Assembly: GCA_016302215.1 (NCBI GenBank)
Contig: JAEDNZ010000006.1
Coordinates: 1-21,183 of the forward strand
Length of the DNA: 21,183 bases
Source: Muribaculaceae bacterium
GTDB lineage: Bacteria > Bacteroidota > Bacteroidia > Bacteroidales > Muribaculaceae
Direction: 5' to 3'
Program-made: the position numbers and the translations under genes
Notes under the pieces: model-generated
Told to the model about the DNA's origin: nothing
The model's database searches: none
Seen by the model: only the letters and a program-made list of their open reading frames with translations
Shown here: positions 1 through 8,142 of the stretch, piece by piece
How the letters are laid out: every line of letters starts with the position of its first letter
Numbering within the stretch: the first letter of the stretch is position 1

Positions 1-105
1 GCGTAATAACGTCTTTGCGGGGACGAACAAGTTTGTTGTGTAAGGGTAGGGAGCAAGTAGCCCTTTATTTCTGAACTATATCTTGGAGGCAGCAATGAAA
101 TAAAG

Positions 106-141
106 CATCGGCGAGATAATCACGGGGATATCTCGCCGATG
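106..141 (-). terminator. Intrinsic terminator-like hairpin after the GLUG/T9SS cargo gene
   Basis: The arms at 106-118 (CATCGGCGAGATA) and 129-141 (TATCTCGCCGATG) are perfect reverse complements. They give a 13-bp stem with a 10-nt loop, 32 nt past the stop codon of the minus-strand gene. Read on the minus strand, the stem is followed within two bases by TTTATTTC, a U-rich tail. The plus-strand flank (GCGTTAGG) is not U-rich, so the hairpin most likely ends minus-strand transcription. Positions 1-105 hold no gene that I can support. Confidence 0.8.
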
Positions 142-173
142 GCGTTAGGTGATGATAGTGTAGCGCTCAGCGC

Positions 174-3100
174 TTACTTAGCGATTTTGATAGCATCGGT
201 AGCGGTGGCAGCGATGTAGATGCCATGCGAGAGCGATGACAGGTCAACGCTTGCCTCACCGGCTGCCACAACGGCTCCGGCTGCGTTGTACACTGTGATG
301 CGGCTGCCGGCCACGCTGCAGCGCACGGCTTGGCCATCGTATGCCAGAGTGGCGTTGGTGTCAGTAGCGACGATGTCGTTGATGCCGGCAACTTCGCGCA
401 CTTCTATAGTGACGGTGCGGGTGAATGAGCCGCAGGTGGCGGTGATGGTGGCAGTGCCTTCGGCCACGGCGCTGAACGATATGGTAGTCGTGTCGTAAGT
501 GGGGTGAGAGGTCTCTACGTCGGCAATGGCCTCAGCATCGTTTGACACTTCGATGACCATATCGGCGGAGCTGCCACCCACGATGGTGAATGTCAAAGTG
601 CCGTTATCGCCTACATAAAGGTAAGATGTCTCACAATCAGCGATGAGGGCCATAGGCTGGTCTTCGTAGTATAGCTTGGGGGCGGTAGCGGCCGAAGCCT
701 CGTCCCAAGGCGTGGTGGCCTCGGCGCCGAAAGCAAAGCCTAAGGCTTTCAAGAAAGAGGCATTAAGCTCTGATTTGGTGACAGTGGCTCCCTCTGTGCC
801 GTCAGGGCCGGCATATATCTCCAGGTCGTTGAGTATGGGAAGGGGCTCAAGAGCGAAGTTGTTGTGCAGGTAGCCGTCTTGCTCTTCGCCGTAGGCGTTG
901 TAGTCAGTCTCGCCTATGATGCGGTGATATGTCTCGCAGGCATAACTCTCAACGCCTTCGGTAGGCTCGGGCGTTGTGAAGGAAATGCTCTGCTGCGCGG
1001 CGATGTTGCCTGAAATTTTGGTGCCGCTGCCGGAGAGGTATGCCAGCGAGCCTATGATGCCGCCGACGCAGGGTCCGTAGATGCCTTTGGCTCCGGTGGC
1101 TCGGAGAGTGCCGTGAGCCACGTTGTTGGCTACGAGGCTGTGGTCATCGCTGCCGATGATGCCGCCGAGGGTGTGCTTGGCGGTGATGTCGGCGCTGACG
1201 TGGCAGTTTGTCAAGGCGGTGGCGTGGTTCATATCGAAGGTGTTGCCCACAATGCCGCCCACCTCGTTGTTGGCAATGATAGAGCCGTTGAAAGCTGCGG
1301 CATCAATAGAGGCTGCTGTGCGGAGGCGCGCAGCGATGCCGCCCACGGTGACGCCATTAGGTACGTTGATATAAGAGTCGTTGACGCTGACTTGCGATGC
1401 CGAGGCGTAGTTGGTGAGCTCGCCTACAAGAGCGCCGAAAGCGCTGTCAAAGAACGTGTCCTCGATTTCGAGACCGAAGACGTGGACGTTGGCGATGCGG
1501 GCATATTGTGAAGCCGAGGCGGCCAGGAGGCCTGATGTGGACGTGTTGTTGTCGAGCTCGATGGTAGGATTGTAGAAGATGATGTCTTTAATCACGGTGG
1601 AGCTGAGTGATGTCTCGTCGGCCGGCTCCACGCCTACGATGCTGCCGAGCAGACCGGTGCTTGTGACGCTGAGGTTGCTGATCACGTGATTGCCGCCATC
1701 GATTGAGCCGGTGAAGGTGGTCTCGCTCTCGGGCATGGTGATGTTTTCGGCATCAATGTCGTTGATGACGCGGAAGTGGGCATCGGGCTCGCTGCTGATT
1801 TGCATCAGGTCGCCGATAGTGCTGACGAGGTAGGGGTCTTCGGCTGTGCCGCTGCCGCCTGACTGGAACTTATTCAGCGGGAGGCTGAATAGCTCTATGG
1901 TGAGCGCATCGTTGGCGTCGCGCAGCACCACGGCGATGGTGGGCTTGCAGTCAAAATTGAAGGTCCACACCGTGTAGATGTCGCCGGCACCCTCTTCAGG
2001 CAGGTATGTGAATATGGGCTCGCTGTCTTGGCTTACGATGTATAGCTCGGTCTTGGTCTTTGAGGAGACGCCGGTGTATCGCTTGACGAGGTACATATAT
2101 TCGTAGTCATCATCGGTGTTGACCAAGTATCGGCTTACGGCCTCCGCGCTGAGGTTGGCAGAGGCGGTAGCTACGTTCTTGCCCAGGTAGATGTGGTGGG
2201 TGTCGATGTGGGTGCCATCGGGCGAGAGCCAATAGATGGCCTCGCAGGCGCGGCCTTGGTCATCGTTCTCGGCATTGGCGGTGGCAGCCACATACTTAAA
2301 GCCATATTCGGCATCGGCCACGCGGTCCATCTGAGTGGTGACGGTGTTGCCGTCAACGACAGCGGGCATGGTCAGCACGGTGTCGTAGGTATCCATGTTG
2401 ACGAAGTTGTAGATGTAGTTGCCGTCTTTATCAGTGGTGATGAAGCAGTTTTGGCGCGCGAAGCCTTTGACGTCAGACATGGCGAGCACGTTGTCAGCAT
2501 CCTCAAAGATGGTGGCGATGCGCTCACCGGCGCTGTTATATACATAGTATGAGTCAGCGTGGCTGTCGGTGGAGATGATCCATTTCTCACGGGTGACGAC
2601 AAATGTGGGGTTGCCCTCGGCGTCAAACTGCATGTCGTCCATATAGTCGAGCTGCCCCACGCCATAGAGCGCAAATGGCGCGTCTTCGCTCTCGGGGTCC
2701 TCCATAGGTATCGTGGTAGTGCCCACCTGAGTCAGCTCGCCGGTGCCGTTGACGGGCATCTCATAGCGAGTGAGCACAAAGGAGTTGTCTTCAGACAATT
2801 CCCAATTATAAGAGTCGCTGAAGAAGGGCTTTTCGTAAGCGGCGGCGGCGAGGTGCAGAGTGCCGTCGTTGACGCCTAACAGCACGGGCAGGCCATCGCT
2901 GTATGAAGCTTTGTCCTCGGGCAGGTCAAAGAAGCCTTGGCTCTTGGGCTCGGAGCCGTATCCGGCTTTGCTGTAGATGGTGAAGCGCTGCACGCGCACT
3001 GCCTCAGCATCATGGTCGGCGCTTGCCACCACGAATGAGTCGTCGGGGTTGACATAACCATCGACGTCAAACACCATGAGCATCTTCTCAGTCCAGCTGT

Positions 3101-3746
3101 CGGTAGATGCATCAATAGCAGCCACTTGCATGCCCGGCATGACGATTACCGGGTCATCGCCCTCGGCATTGCTCTCTGACTTGAGCGAGAAGACATAAGT
3201 GTAAGTGTTGTTGACATACTTGGGAGTGTTGGCGTTGACGAGCACCATCACCTCGTAGTTGTTGTCGTTGTTGAAGAAGTTTTTAGAGAGCACGTCGCCA
3301 AAGTCGATGGCCGCGATGCGAGTCTCATCGCCGTTGAGCGAGAGCTTGCCGTTGACGGTGCCCACAAGCTTATAGTTCTCGTCAAAGACCGTGAGCTTGA
3401 AGCCTGAGATAGTCATATCCACATAGCTTGCCTCGGGGTCAGTCTGTGGCAGCTCGGTGCGGATGATTTCGGCTGCATAGTACCATTCCGCGCCATTAGG
3501 GGCGCTGAGCCAGCCGAAGTTTGAGGCTCCATCGGCGCCGTCGAGCTTGATGGCGCCATCGGTGGCAGCTACGATGCCGGCCTTGGCGGCGCGGCGCGCT
3601 TGACGCTGATGCAGGGCATCGGTCACACGTTCGTAGCAAGTCTTGTAGGGCGCGGTGGTCGTAGCCCTATGGGTGATAGCGGCAGAGGCATCGCTACAGA
3701 GCGAGCACAGCGCTATTGCCGCAGTCAGTGTAAAGATTTTCTTCAT
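174..3746 (-). CDS. Large secreted protein with GLUG-like beta-helix repeats, Ig-like domain and T9SS type A-like sorting domain
   Basis: The product has 1190 residues and its function is unknown. Residues 1-23 form a signal peptide (KK, then a hydrophobic core, ending SDASAA). Residues 60-625 are beta-rich and I do not recognise them. From about 629 (GGSGTAEDPYLVST) to about 1028 there is a GLUG-type repeat region with repeated VGGI/GGIVG/GGIIG turns near 801, 829, 861 and 895. Residues 1033-1120 look Ig-like (GTATITAT motif). The last 70 residues end DLSSLSHGIYIA...KIAK, the pattern of T9SS type A sorting domains. I infer export by Sec, passage through the T9SS translocon, and release or anchoring at the surface. 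The start is well supported: AAAGGA (3753-3758) lies 6 nt upstream of the ATG, unusual in this phylum. The gene has its own promoter and terminator. An adhesin or glycan-binding role is possible but unproven. Confidence 0.85.
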   Translation of the reverse strand: MKKIFTLTAAIALCSLCSDASAAITHRATTTAPYKTCYERVTDALHQRQARRAAKAGIVAATDGAIKLDGADGASNFGWLSAPNGAEWYYAAEIIRTELPQTDPEASYVDMTISGFKLTVFDENYKLVGTVNGKLSLNGDETRIAAIDFGDVLSKNFFNNDNNYEVMVLVNANTPKYVNNTYTYVFSLKSESNAEGDDPVIVMPGMQVAAIDASTDSWTEKMLMVFDVDGYVNPDDSFVVASADHDAEAVRVQRFTIYSKAGYGSEPKSQGFFDLPEDKASYSDGLPVLLGVNDGTLHLAAAAYEKPFFSDSYNWELSEDNSFVLTRYEMPVNGTGELTQVGTTTIPMEDPESEDAPFALYGVGQLDYMDDMQFDAEGNPTFVVTREKWIISTDSHADSYYVYNSAGERIATIFEDADNVLAMSDVKGFARQNCFITTDKDGNYIYNFVNMDTYDTVLTMPAVVDGNTVTTQMDRVADAEYGFKYVAATANAENDDQGRACEAIYWLSPDGTHIDTHHIYLGKNVATASANLSAEAVSRYLVNTDDDYEYMYLVKRYTGVSSKTKTELYIVSQDSEPIFTYLPEEGAGDIYTVWTFNFDCKPTIAVVLRDANDALTIELFSLPLNKFQSGGSGTAEDPYLVSTIGDLMQISSEPDAHFRVINDIDAENITMPESETTFTGSIDGGNHVISNLSVTSTGLLGSIVGVEPADETSLSSTVIKDIIFYNPTIELDNNTSTSGLLAASASQYARIANVHVFGLEIEDTFFDSAFGALVGELTNYASASQVSVNDSYINVPNGVTVGGIAARLRTAASIDAAAFNGSIIANNEVGGIVGNTFDMNHATALTNCHVSADITAKHTLGGIIGSDDHSLVANNVAHGTLRATGAKGIYGPCVGGIIGSLAYLSGSGTKISGNIAAQQSISFTTPEPTEGVESYACETYHRIIGETDYNAYGEEQDGYLHNNFALEPLPILNDLEIYAGPDGTEGATVTKSELNASFLKALGFAFGAEATTPWDEASAATAPKLYYEDQPMALIADCETSYLYVGDNGTLTFTIVGGSSADMVIEVSNDAEAIADVETSHPTYDTTTISFSAVAEGTATITATCGSFTRTVTIEVREVAGINDIVATDTNATLAYDGQAVRCSVAGSRITVYNAAGAVVAAGEASVDLSSLSHGIYIAATATDAIKIAK

Positions 3747-3810
3747 TGCGTGTCCTTTAATATTGATTTAGTGTAAGTGATTATTAACTAAGGTGTTTGA
3801 AGCAGCACGG

Positions 3811-3842
3811 CAAAGGTAGTGATAATTATTAAGATATGCACA
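3811..3842 (-). promoter_or_regulatory. Bacteroidota-type promoter of the GLUG/T9SS cargo gene
   Basis: On the minus strand there is a perfect -7 box TACCTTTG (consensus TAnnTTTG) at 3811-3818. Exactly 20 bp upstream is TGTG (3839-3842), a three-of-four match to the -33 TTTG element. The predicted leader is about 55-60 nt and carries an AAAGGA ribosome binding site at 3753-3758. The fit to the known primary sigma factor consensus of Bacteroides is good. No activity data are available. Confidence 0.7.
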
Positions 3843-3854
3843 CAAGTGCGTGTT

Positions 3855-3900
3855 AAAAAATTTGCACGCGGGCTGCTGCCATCACTTCTGGCGGCGAGCC
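3855..3900 (-). terminator. Possible terminator after the DUF3109 gene
   Basis: On the minus strand, starting 3 nt after the DUF3109 stop codon, a G+C-rich imperfect stem pairs 3890-3900 with 3871-3880 (nine pairs, one bulge, one mismatch, 9-nt loop). A run of six T follows at 3860-3855. The T run starts about 10 nt from the stem, farther than is ideal, so this is only a candidate. It would separate the ung/plug/DUF3109 group from the downstream cargo gene. Confidence 0.4.
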
Positions 3901-3903
3901 GTG

Positions 3904-4500
3904 TCAGTCAACGGCGTTGTCGCCGCCATATTGCTTGAGATACTCGCGGGCGGTGAGGCATAGCTCATCATACCACTCCTTGCCGAAACGGCGCGTCAGC
4001 GGCTCTTTGAGAAACTGAAATACTCTGACGCCTTTCTTCCGCCCCAATATCTCGGCGCATTTGCATATCTTCCAGCGGTGATAGTTGACGGCGGTGAATG
4101 TGGGGTATTGCTTGATGCGCACGGGATAGAGGTGACACGACACGGGCTTGCAGAAATCGATGCGTCCTTGGCGGTATGCTCTCTCGAGGGCACACAGGCA
4201 CATGCCGCCCTTGTCGTAGCAGGAGAATACGCAGTTGCGCCCATCTACTATTGATGTGACCAGGTCGCCTTCCACATCGATGTAAGCCACGCCGTGCTCG
4301 TCGATTTCGCGCTGCGCGGCCGGCAGCAGCTCGTCATAGATGGCGGGCAACACGGCTTCGATGTGTCGGCGCTCGTCGTCGGTGATAGGGGCGCCCGCAT
4401 CGCCTTCGATGCAGCACTCGCCCAGGCAGCTGTCGGTGTCGCAGGTGAAGTAGCGCTCTATCAGGTCGAGCGACACGAGGGTATTTTGTATTTCAAGCAT
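3904..4500 (-). CDS. DUF3109 family Cys-rich protein
   Basis: The product has 198 residues from the ATG at 4500 (MLEIQNTLVSLDLIERYF). A 32-residue upstream extension is open but Pro/Ser-rich and unlike the family, so I rejected it. The protein is soluble, with no signal peptide or membrane segment, and contains 13 Cys. These lie at 20, 25, 29, 30, 90, 94, 101, 103, 117, 122, 146, 148 and 181, including CLGECC, CLC, FCKPVSCHLYP and CKC. This pattern is typical of DUF3109, a conserved Bacteroidota family related to the YkgJ-type putative metal-binding or Fe-S proteins. The biochemical role is unknown; metal binding is inferred from the cysteines only. It lies 52 nt downstream of the T9SS plug gene on the same strand and may be co-transcribed with it. 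Confidence 0.85.
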   Translation of the reverse strand: MLEIQNTLVSLDLIERYFTCDTDSCLGECCIEGDAGAPITDDERRHIEAVLPAIYDELLPAAQREIDEHGVAYIDVEGDLVTSIVDGRNCVFSCYDKGGMCLCALERAYRQGRIDFCKPVSCHLYPVRIKQYPTFTAVNYHRWKICKCAEILGRKKGVRVFQFLKEPLTRRFGKEWYDELCLTAREYLKQYGGDNAVD

Positions 4501-4552
4501 AGTGGTCGGTTGGGGCTGTGATAGTGGGTGATGTATGAGGGTTGAGGCTGCG

Positions 4553-5872
4553 TTATTTGCCGGAGAACACGGCTCCGGTGGCGATGAGCCTGTCATAACG
4601 CTCGCCTCGGCGTCGGTGATACACCTTTATGAGATATTCGTTGATGGTCTGATATTTGTTGCCTTCGACAAGGGCGGTGAAACCGCGCTCAGAGCCGGGT
4701 GGCACATAGAGGTATTGATAGTTGTAGGCGCCTTGCTTGAGCAGCATTGAGCGCTCGTAGCGTCCGGTGGCGTTGTTGAATGTCATGATAGACTCAGGCG
4801 AGAAGCGTCGGCTCACAAAGTCGCCATCGAGAAATATTGACGCCCCGGGCGTGAGCCGGTCAGCTTCCAAGGAGAAATGCACCACCACATAGTCGGCCTC
4901 CAGGTCGCTATAGTCAGAGTCATATTCTCTGATGAAAAAGCGCCCGTGCTGCGTTTGGTCGTATAGGTAAGGCTCCTCGGCGCGCACGCCGTCGGGTATC
5001 AGCGTGAAGTGATAGTATGGCTTGGCGAGACTGATGCGGTCCACGTGCATACCGGGGTAGTGTGTCGAGGACACTTCCATGCGGCGATACTCGTTGCCGG
5101 CGTCAAAGATGAGGCTGGTAAGATGCTCATACACCGCCGTCTTGCCGGCGATGCGCAGCGGTCGGCTCACGGTCACCTCGTTGTCGAGGCGGCCGTTTTG
5201 GCTCACCACCACGCTCAGGTCGTTGAAGAGGTCCTCTACTTGAGCGCGCTCGGTATCTACCGATATCGATAGCTGCTGGTGAGTGTCGTTGAAATCCACA
5301 TCGGTGCGCGACGACACCTCAGCTGATATCGCGGCGCTCTGCTCGCTGACCATAAAGCGGCATTGCAGCCATGTGTCGTCGGGGTCGTCCTCGCGGTAAA
5401 TCTCCACTAAATAGTTGCCGGAGAGCTTGGGCGATACCTCCTCGTTGGGGATGGCAAAGCTGTAGTGAGTGTAGTGCACTATAGTGGCGCGCGAGAAGTC
5501 ATAATCATTGATTACGCCTTCGTTGAAGCCATCGAGGTATTCGGTGTCGAGCAGCTGCGAGGGCTGCCAATTGCGGTCGCAGTGCACTAATCTGTAGCGC
5601 AAATACTCGCGGTCTTCGCTGATGTGGTCAAAGGCGATGATTATGCGGTCATCGCTGCCGAGGAGCATCACCGGCGGCGCTAACTGATTGCCGTCAAGCT
5701 GCACTTGCAGTGACTTCACACGCTCGTTGAAGATGCCGGTGCGCGTGTCAGACAGCGCCGCCGCCGGCGTGGCGGCACTGATGCACCATAGCACCATCAC
5801 TCCGCACAGGCGCAGCATCAAGGCGCGTAGCCGTCGGCCGCCGAACTTACCAGTCGATTGCTGTCTTGCCAT
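4553..5872 (-). CDS. Type IX secretion system plug protein (DUF5103 family)
   Basis: The product has 439 residues from the ATG at 5872 (MARQQS). An alternative ATG at 5818 (MLRLCGVM) would give a more compact signal peptide and avoid overlap with ung. Both starts lead into a hydrophobic export signal ending near ATPAAALS. The mature part matches my memory of DUF5103 along its whole length: an N-terminal beta domain with YRLVHCDRNWQPS and DYDFS...YTHYSF, then a C-terminal half with FLDGDF, a YQYLYVP motif and NEYLIKVYHRRRGERYDRL. In Flavobacterium johnsoniae this family supplies the plug that seals the periplasmic opening of the SprA translocon; the same role here is inferred. The first 26 nt overlap the 3' end of ung, so the two genes are probably co-transcribed. 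A candidate T9SS substrate lies two genes downstream. Confidence 0.85.
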   Translation of the reverse strand: MARQQSTGKFGGRRLRALMLRLCGVMVLWCISAATPAAALSDTRTGIFNERVKSLQVQLDGNQLAPPVMLLGSDDRIIIAFDHISEDREYLRYRLVHCDRNWQPSQLLDTEYLDGFNEGVINDYDFSRATIVHYTHYSFAIPNEEVSPKLSGNYLVEIYREDDPDDTWLQCRFMVSEQSAAISAEVSSRTDVDFNDTHQQLSISVDTERAQVEDLFNDLSVVVSQNGRLDNEVTVSRPLRIAGKTAVYEHLTSLIFDAGNEYRRMEVSSTHYPGMHVDRISLAKPYYHFTLIPDGVRAEEPYLYDQTQHGRFFIREYDSDYSDLEADYVVVHFSLEADRLTPGASIFLDGDFVSRRFSPESIMTFNNATGRYERSMLLKQGAYNYQYLYVPPGSERGFTALVEGNKYQTINEYLIKVYHRRRGERYDRLIATGAVFSGK

Positions 5873-6509
5873 GTTGGGTGAGGTAATTGTTAGCGAGCAC
5901 AAAATGATTGTTGCCGAAGAAGCCGCGATAGGCCGACAGCGGCGAAGGGTGAGGCGAGGTGAGCACCAGATGCCGCGAGCGGTCAATCAGCGCGCCTTTG
6001 CGAATGGCGTAAGCGCCCCACAGCATAAACACCAGGCCGGAGCGCTCGCGCGCCAAGGTGCTCACCACGGCGTCGGTGAATGCCTCCCAGCCGCGGCCTT
6101 GATGCGACCCGGGCTTGTGGGCGGCTACGGTGAGTGTGGCATTGAGGAGCATCACGCCTTGCCGGGCCCAGCGACTGAGGTCGCCGGTAGGGGGCATGGG
6201 CTTGCCGGTCTCGGCGCTTATCTCTTTGAAGATATTGACCAGCGAGGGCGGCATCTCTACGCCATCCGGCACAGAGAAACACAGGCCGTTGGCCTGCCCC
6301 TCGCCGTGATAAGGGTCTTGGCCGAGGATTACCACCTTGACATCGTCAAAGGGGCAAGCATCAAAGGCTGCAAAAATCTTTGATGCCGGCGGATAGACCA
6401 CCTCGGTGCGGTAGGCCAGGCGCACTGATTCGGCGAGAGAGGCAAAGTAAGGCTTGTCCCACTCGGCTGCTAACTGCTTGTGCCATGACGGCTCGATTTT
6501 TACTACCAT
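5847..6509 (-). CDS. ung: Uracil-DNA glycosylase (family 1)
   Basis: This enzyme removes uracil from DNA to start base excision repair in the cytoplasm. The 220-residue length is normal for family 1. The active-site motif GQDPYHGEGQANGLCFSV (63-80) carries the catalytic Asp65. LLNATLTV (121-128) supplies the uracil-binding Asn. HPSPLSAYRGFFG (187-199) is the DNA-intercalating Leu loop, with catalytic His187. The ATG at 6509 gives the expected N-terminus. A -7-like box lies at 6538-6545, suggesting a short leader. The 3' end overlaps the T9SS plug gene by 26 nt if that gene starts at 5872. No key residue is missing. Confidence 0.97.
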   Translation of the reverse strand: MVVKIEPSWHKQLAAEWDKPYFASLAESVRLAYRTEVVYPPASKIFAAFDACPFDDVKVVILGQDPYHGEGQANGLCFSVPDGVEMPPSLVNIFKEISAETGKPMPPTGDLSRWARQGVMLLNATLTVAAHKPGSHQGRGWEAFTDAVVSTLARERSGLVFMLWGAYAIRKGALIDRSRHLVLTSPHPSPLSAYRGFFGNNHFVLANNYLTQHGKTAIDW

Positions 6510-6537
6510 AGATACGGGCGCAATGTGTTATATCTTG

Positions 6538-6545
6538 CAAAGTTA
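6538..6545 (-). promoter_or_regulatory. Possible -7 box for ung
   Basis: TAACTTTG on the minus strand matches TAnnTTTG and lies 28 nt upstream of the ung ATG. No TTTG or TTG element is present at the usual 19-21-bp spacing, so this is a half-site call. Confidence 0.45.
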
Positions 6546-6608
6546 GCTATTAAGCCTAAATAGCCGACCTATGCTCCACTATTATTATAGATACTTCACA
6601 TTCTTTAT

Positions 6609-6629
6609 GACTTTGAGCGAGCCAAAGTC
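6609..6629. repeat. Perfect 7-bp inverted repeat in the ung/sensor-kinase gap
   Basis: GACTTTG (6609-6615) and CAAAGTC (6623-6629) are exact reverse complements around a 7-nt loop. They lie in the 196-bp gap between the sensor kinase stop (6706) and the ung start. Neither side has a clear U tract, so I do not call it an intrinsic terminator. A second, weaker hairpin (TTGGC 6677-6681 with GCCAA 6691-6695) lies closer to the kinase stop. Either could shape or stabilise the 3' end of the kinase transcript. Confidence 0.45.
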
Positions 6630-6705
6630 CAATCCTCTTAGCGCCTGATGCAAGGTGTATAAATATTGAGATGAGTTTGGCTGAGTGGATGCCAAGGCGT
6701 CATGA

Positions 6706-8142
6706 TTACTTGGCCAAGGAAAAAATAAATTTGAGGCCTCCGGAGCGCTGATTTTTTGCTTTGATGGCTCCGCCATGCATCATCACGGCGTTTTTCACTA
6801 TTGACAGCCCCAGACCGGTGCCGCCTTTTTGGCGCGATCGACCCTTGTCAATGCGGTAAAAACGCTCGAAGATACGCTCCAAATGCTCGCTATCCACGCC
6901 TTTGCCATCATCGGCGAGGCTGAACACATACGAGGTGTCGGTGTGGCGCTCAAGGTGTATGTCAATGCGCGAGCCTTCAGAGTATGCCGCTGCATTCTCA
7001 ATGAGGTTGCGAAATATTGAACTTACCAGCTGTCGGTTGCCGTCAATGGTGATGCCCTCCGGCACATCGTTGTGTATGGTCATGCCGGCAGCGGTGACAC
7101 ACTCGGTCATCTCTGTCACCACCTCTGCAATGATGTCGCTGACGCAGATGCGCTCGCGCGAGATCTGAGAGGCGCCATCGTCCATGCGCGTGATGGTGGA
7201 GACATCTACCAATAGCTGGCGCAGACGCTCGGCGTTGGCATAGCAGCGCTCTATAAATTCGGTGCGCTTGGCATCGGGCAGGTCAGGGTGGCTGAGGAGT
7301 GTTTCCAGACACACTTGCATTGATGCCACGGGCGTCTTGAGCTCATGGTTGATATTGTTGGTGAGTTGCTTCTTGATGCGTATCTTCTCTTGCTCTTCGT
7401 GGAGGGCGGCACGGTGCTGCGCATCGCGGTCGGCGATGGTTTGATGCAGGCGTGCATAGAGGCGGGTGATGTGATTTGAGATGCTGCCTAACTCATCGCT
7501 CGGGAATGCTACATCGTCATAAATCTGCTCGCCCTTCTCGGCCTTTTCGGCAAAGAGGTTGAGGCTGCGTATGGTGCTGCCGATGCGCCGCGTGGCAAAG
7601 TAAGCAATGACACTCAGCACCGATGTCACCGCCAGCATAAACCACAGAAATGAGCTGTCGGCCTTGAGCATTGAGGCTAACGTCAGGTCATAGGGCAGCG
7701 CTGAGCGCACCACCGCATCGGCGCCGCGTGTGGCCGAATAAAAATATGTGGCGTTGGTGGTGCTTGAGTGCCTGCGCAGGGTATATCCTCGGCCGGAGGC
7801 GATGGCTTGTGCTATCTCCGGGCGGTTTTGATGGTTGGCGCTGGGCAGAGTGTCGAGCGAGTTGTCGTAAATGACATCACCGCGGAGGTTGACCACGGTG
7901 ACGCGCAGCGACGGCAGGTCAAAGCATAGCTCCTGCATAGCCTGCTGTGCCGTCTTGCCGGCAGTGATTTCGCCTATTATCTCTGAATTGATAATCTGTA
8001 GCTGCCCATCGAGCGCCTCCACCTTGAACTGCTTCTCGCGGCTATATTGAAACACCAGGAAGCATATCACCAGCGCCCAGGCAAAGCCTAACAGCAGCAT
8101 AAAAAGCCGCGTGGGGTAAGAAAGTCTAATCTTTGAAGCCAT
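6706..8142 (-). CDS. Membrane sensor histidine kinase (HAMP-HisKA-HATPase)
   Basis: The product has 478 residues from the ATG at 8142 (MASKIRLSYP). The longer frame to 8217 runs deep into the response regulator and adds no recognisable sequence. TM1 is about residues 12-33, followed by an extracytoplasmic sensor domain of about 130 residues. TM2 is about 165-185, then a HAMP linker to about 235 and a short coiled stretch. The dimerisation motif NNINHELKTPV carries phospho-acceptor His266. The ATPase has an N box (RNLIENAAAY, 378-387), a G1 box (DDGKGVD, 411-417) and a GTGLGLSIVK G2 box (441-450). All catalytic motifs are intact. It resembles PhoR-type kinases of Bacteroidota. The signal is unknown; the sensor domain looks Cache/PAS-like but I cannot assign a ligand. 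It overlaps the 3' end of the regulator gene by 17 nt, which suggests translational coupling and a cognate pair. Confidence 0.95.
   Translation of the reverse strand: MASKIRLSYPTRLFMLLLGFAWALVICFLVFQYSREKQFKVEALDGQLQIINSEIIGEITAGKTAQQAMQELCFDLPSLRVTVVNLRGDVIYDNSLDTLPSANHQNRPEIAQAIASGRGYTLRRHSSTTNATYFYSATRGADAVVRSALPYDLTLASMLKADSSFLWFMLAVTSVLSVIAYFATRRIGSTIRSLNLFAEKAEKGEQIYDDVAFPSDELGSISNHITRLYARLHQTIADRDAQHRAALHEEQEKIRIKKQLTNNINHELKTPVASMQVCLETLLSHPDLPDAKRTEFIERCYANAERLRQLLVDVSTITRMDDGASQISRERICVSDIIAEVVTEMTECVTAAGMTIHNDVPEGITIDGNRQLVSSIFRNLIENAAAYSEGSRIDIHLERHTDTSYVFSLADDGKGVDSEHLERIFERFYRIDKGRSRQKGGTGLGLSIVKNAVMMHGGAIKAKNQRSGGLKFIFSLAK

Noticed and set aside
1..105. Short symmetric element AACAAGTTTGTT (26-37) and possible small gene at the left edge
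   Set aside because: A 5-bp repeat is within chance expectation, and the only nearby ATG (95) is followed by a stop after one codon.
4501..4596. 32-codon N-terminal extension of the DUF3109 gene
   Set aside because: The Pro/Ser-rich extension does not resemble the family, overlaps the end of the plug gene, and MLEIQN at 4500 is the expected start.
5688..6383. 231-codon plus-strand open frame opposite ung and the plug gene
   Set aside because: It lies antisense to two well-identified genes, has low-complexity Arg/Ala/His/Gly-rich translation and no family resemblance. It is a by-product of G+C-rich codon use.
6585..6776. 63-codon minus-strand frame at the end of the sensor kinase
   Set aside because: It overlaps the kinase 3' end in another frame and ends in the gap; no homology, promoter or ribosome binding site is seen.
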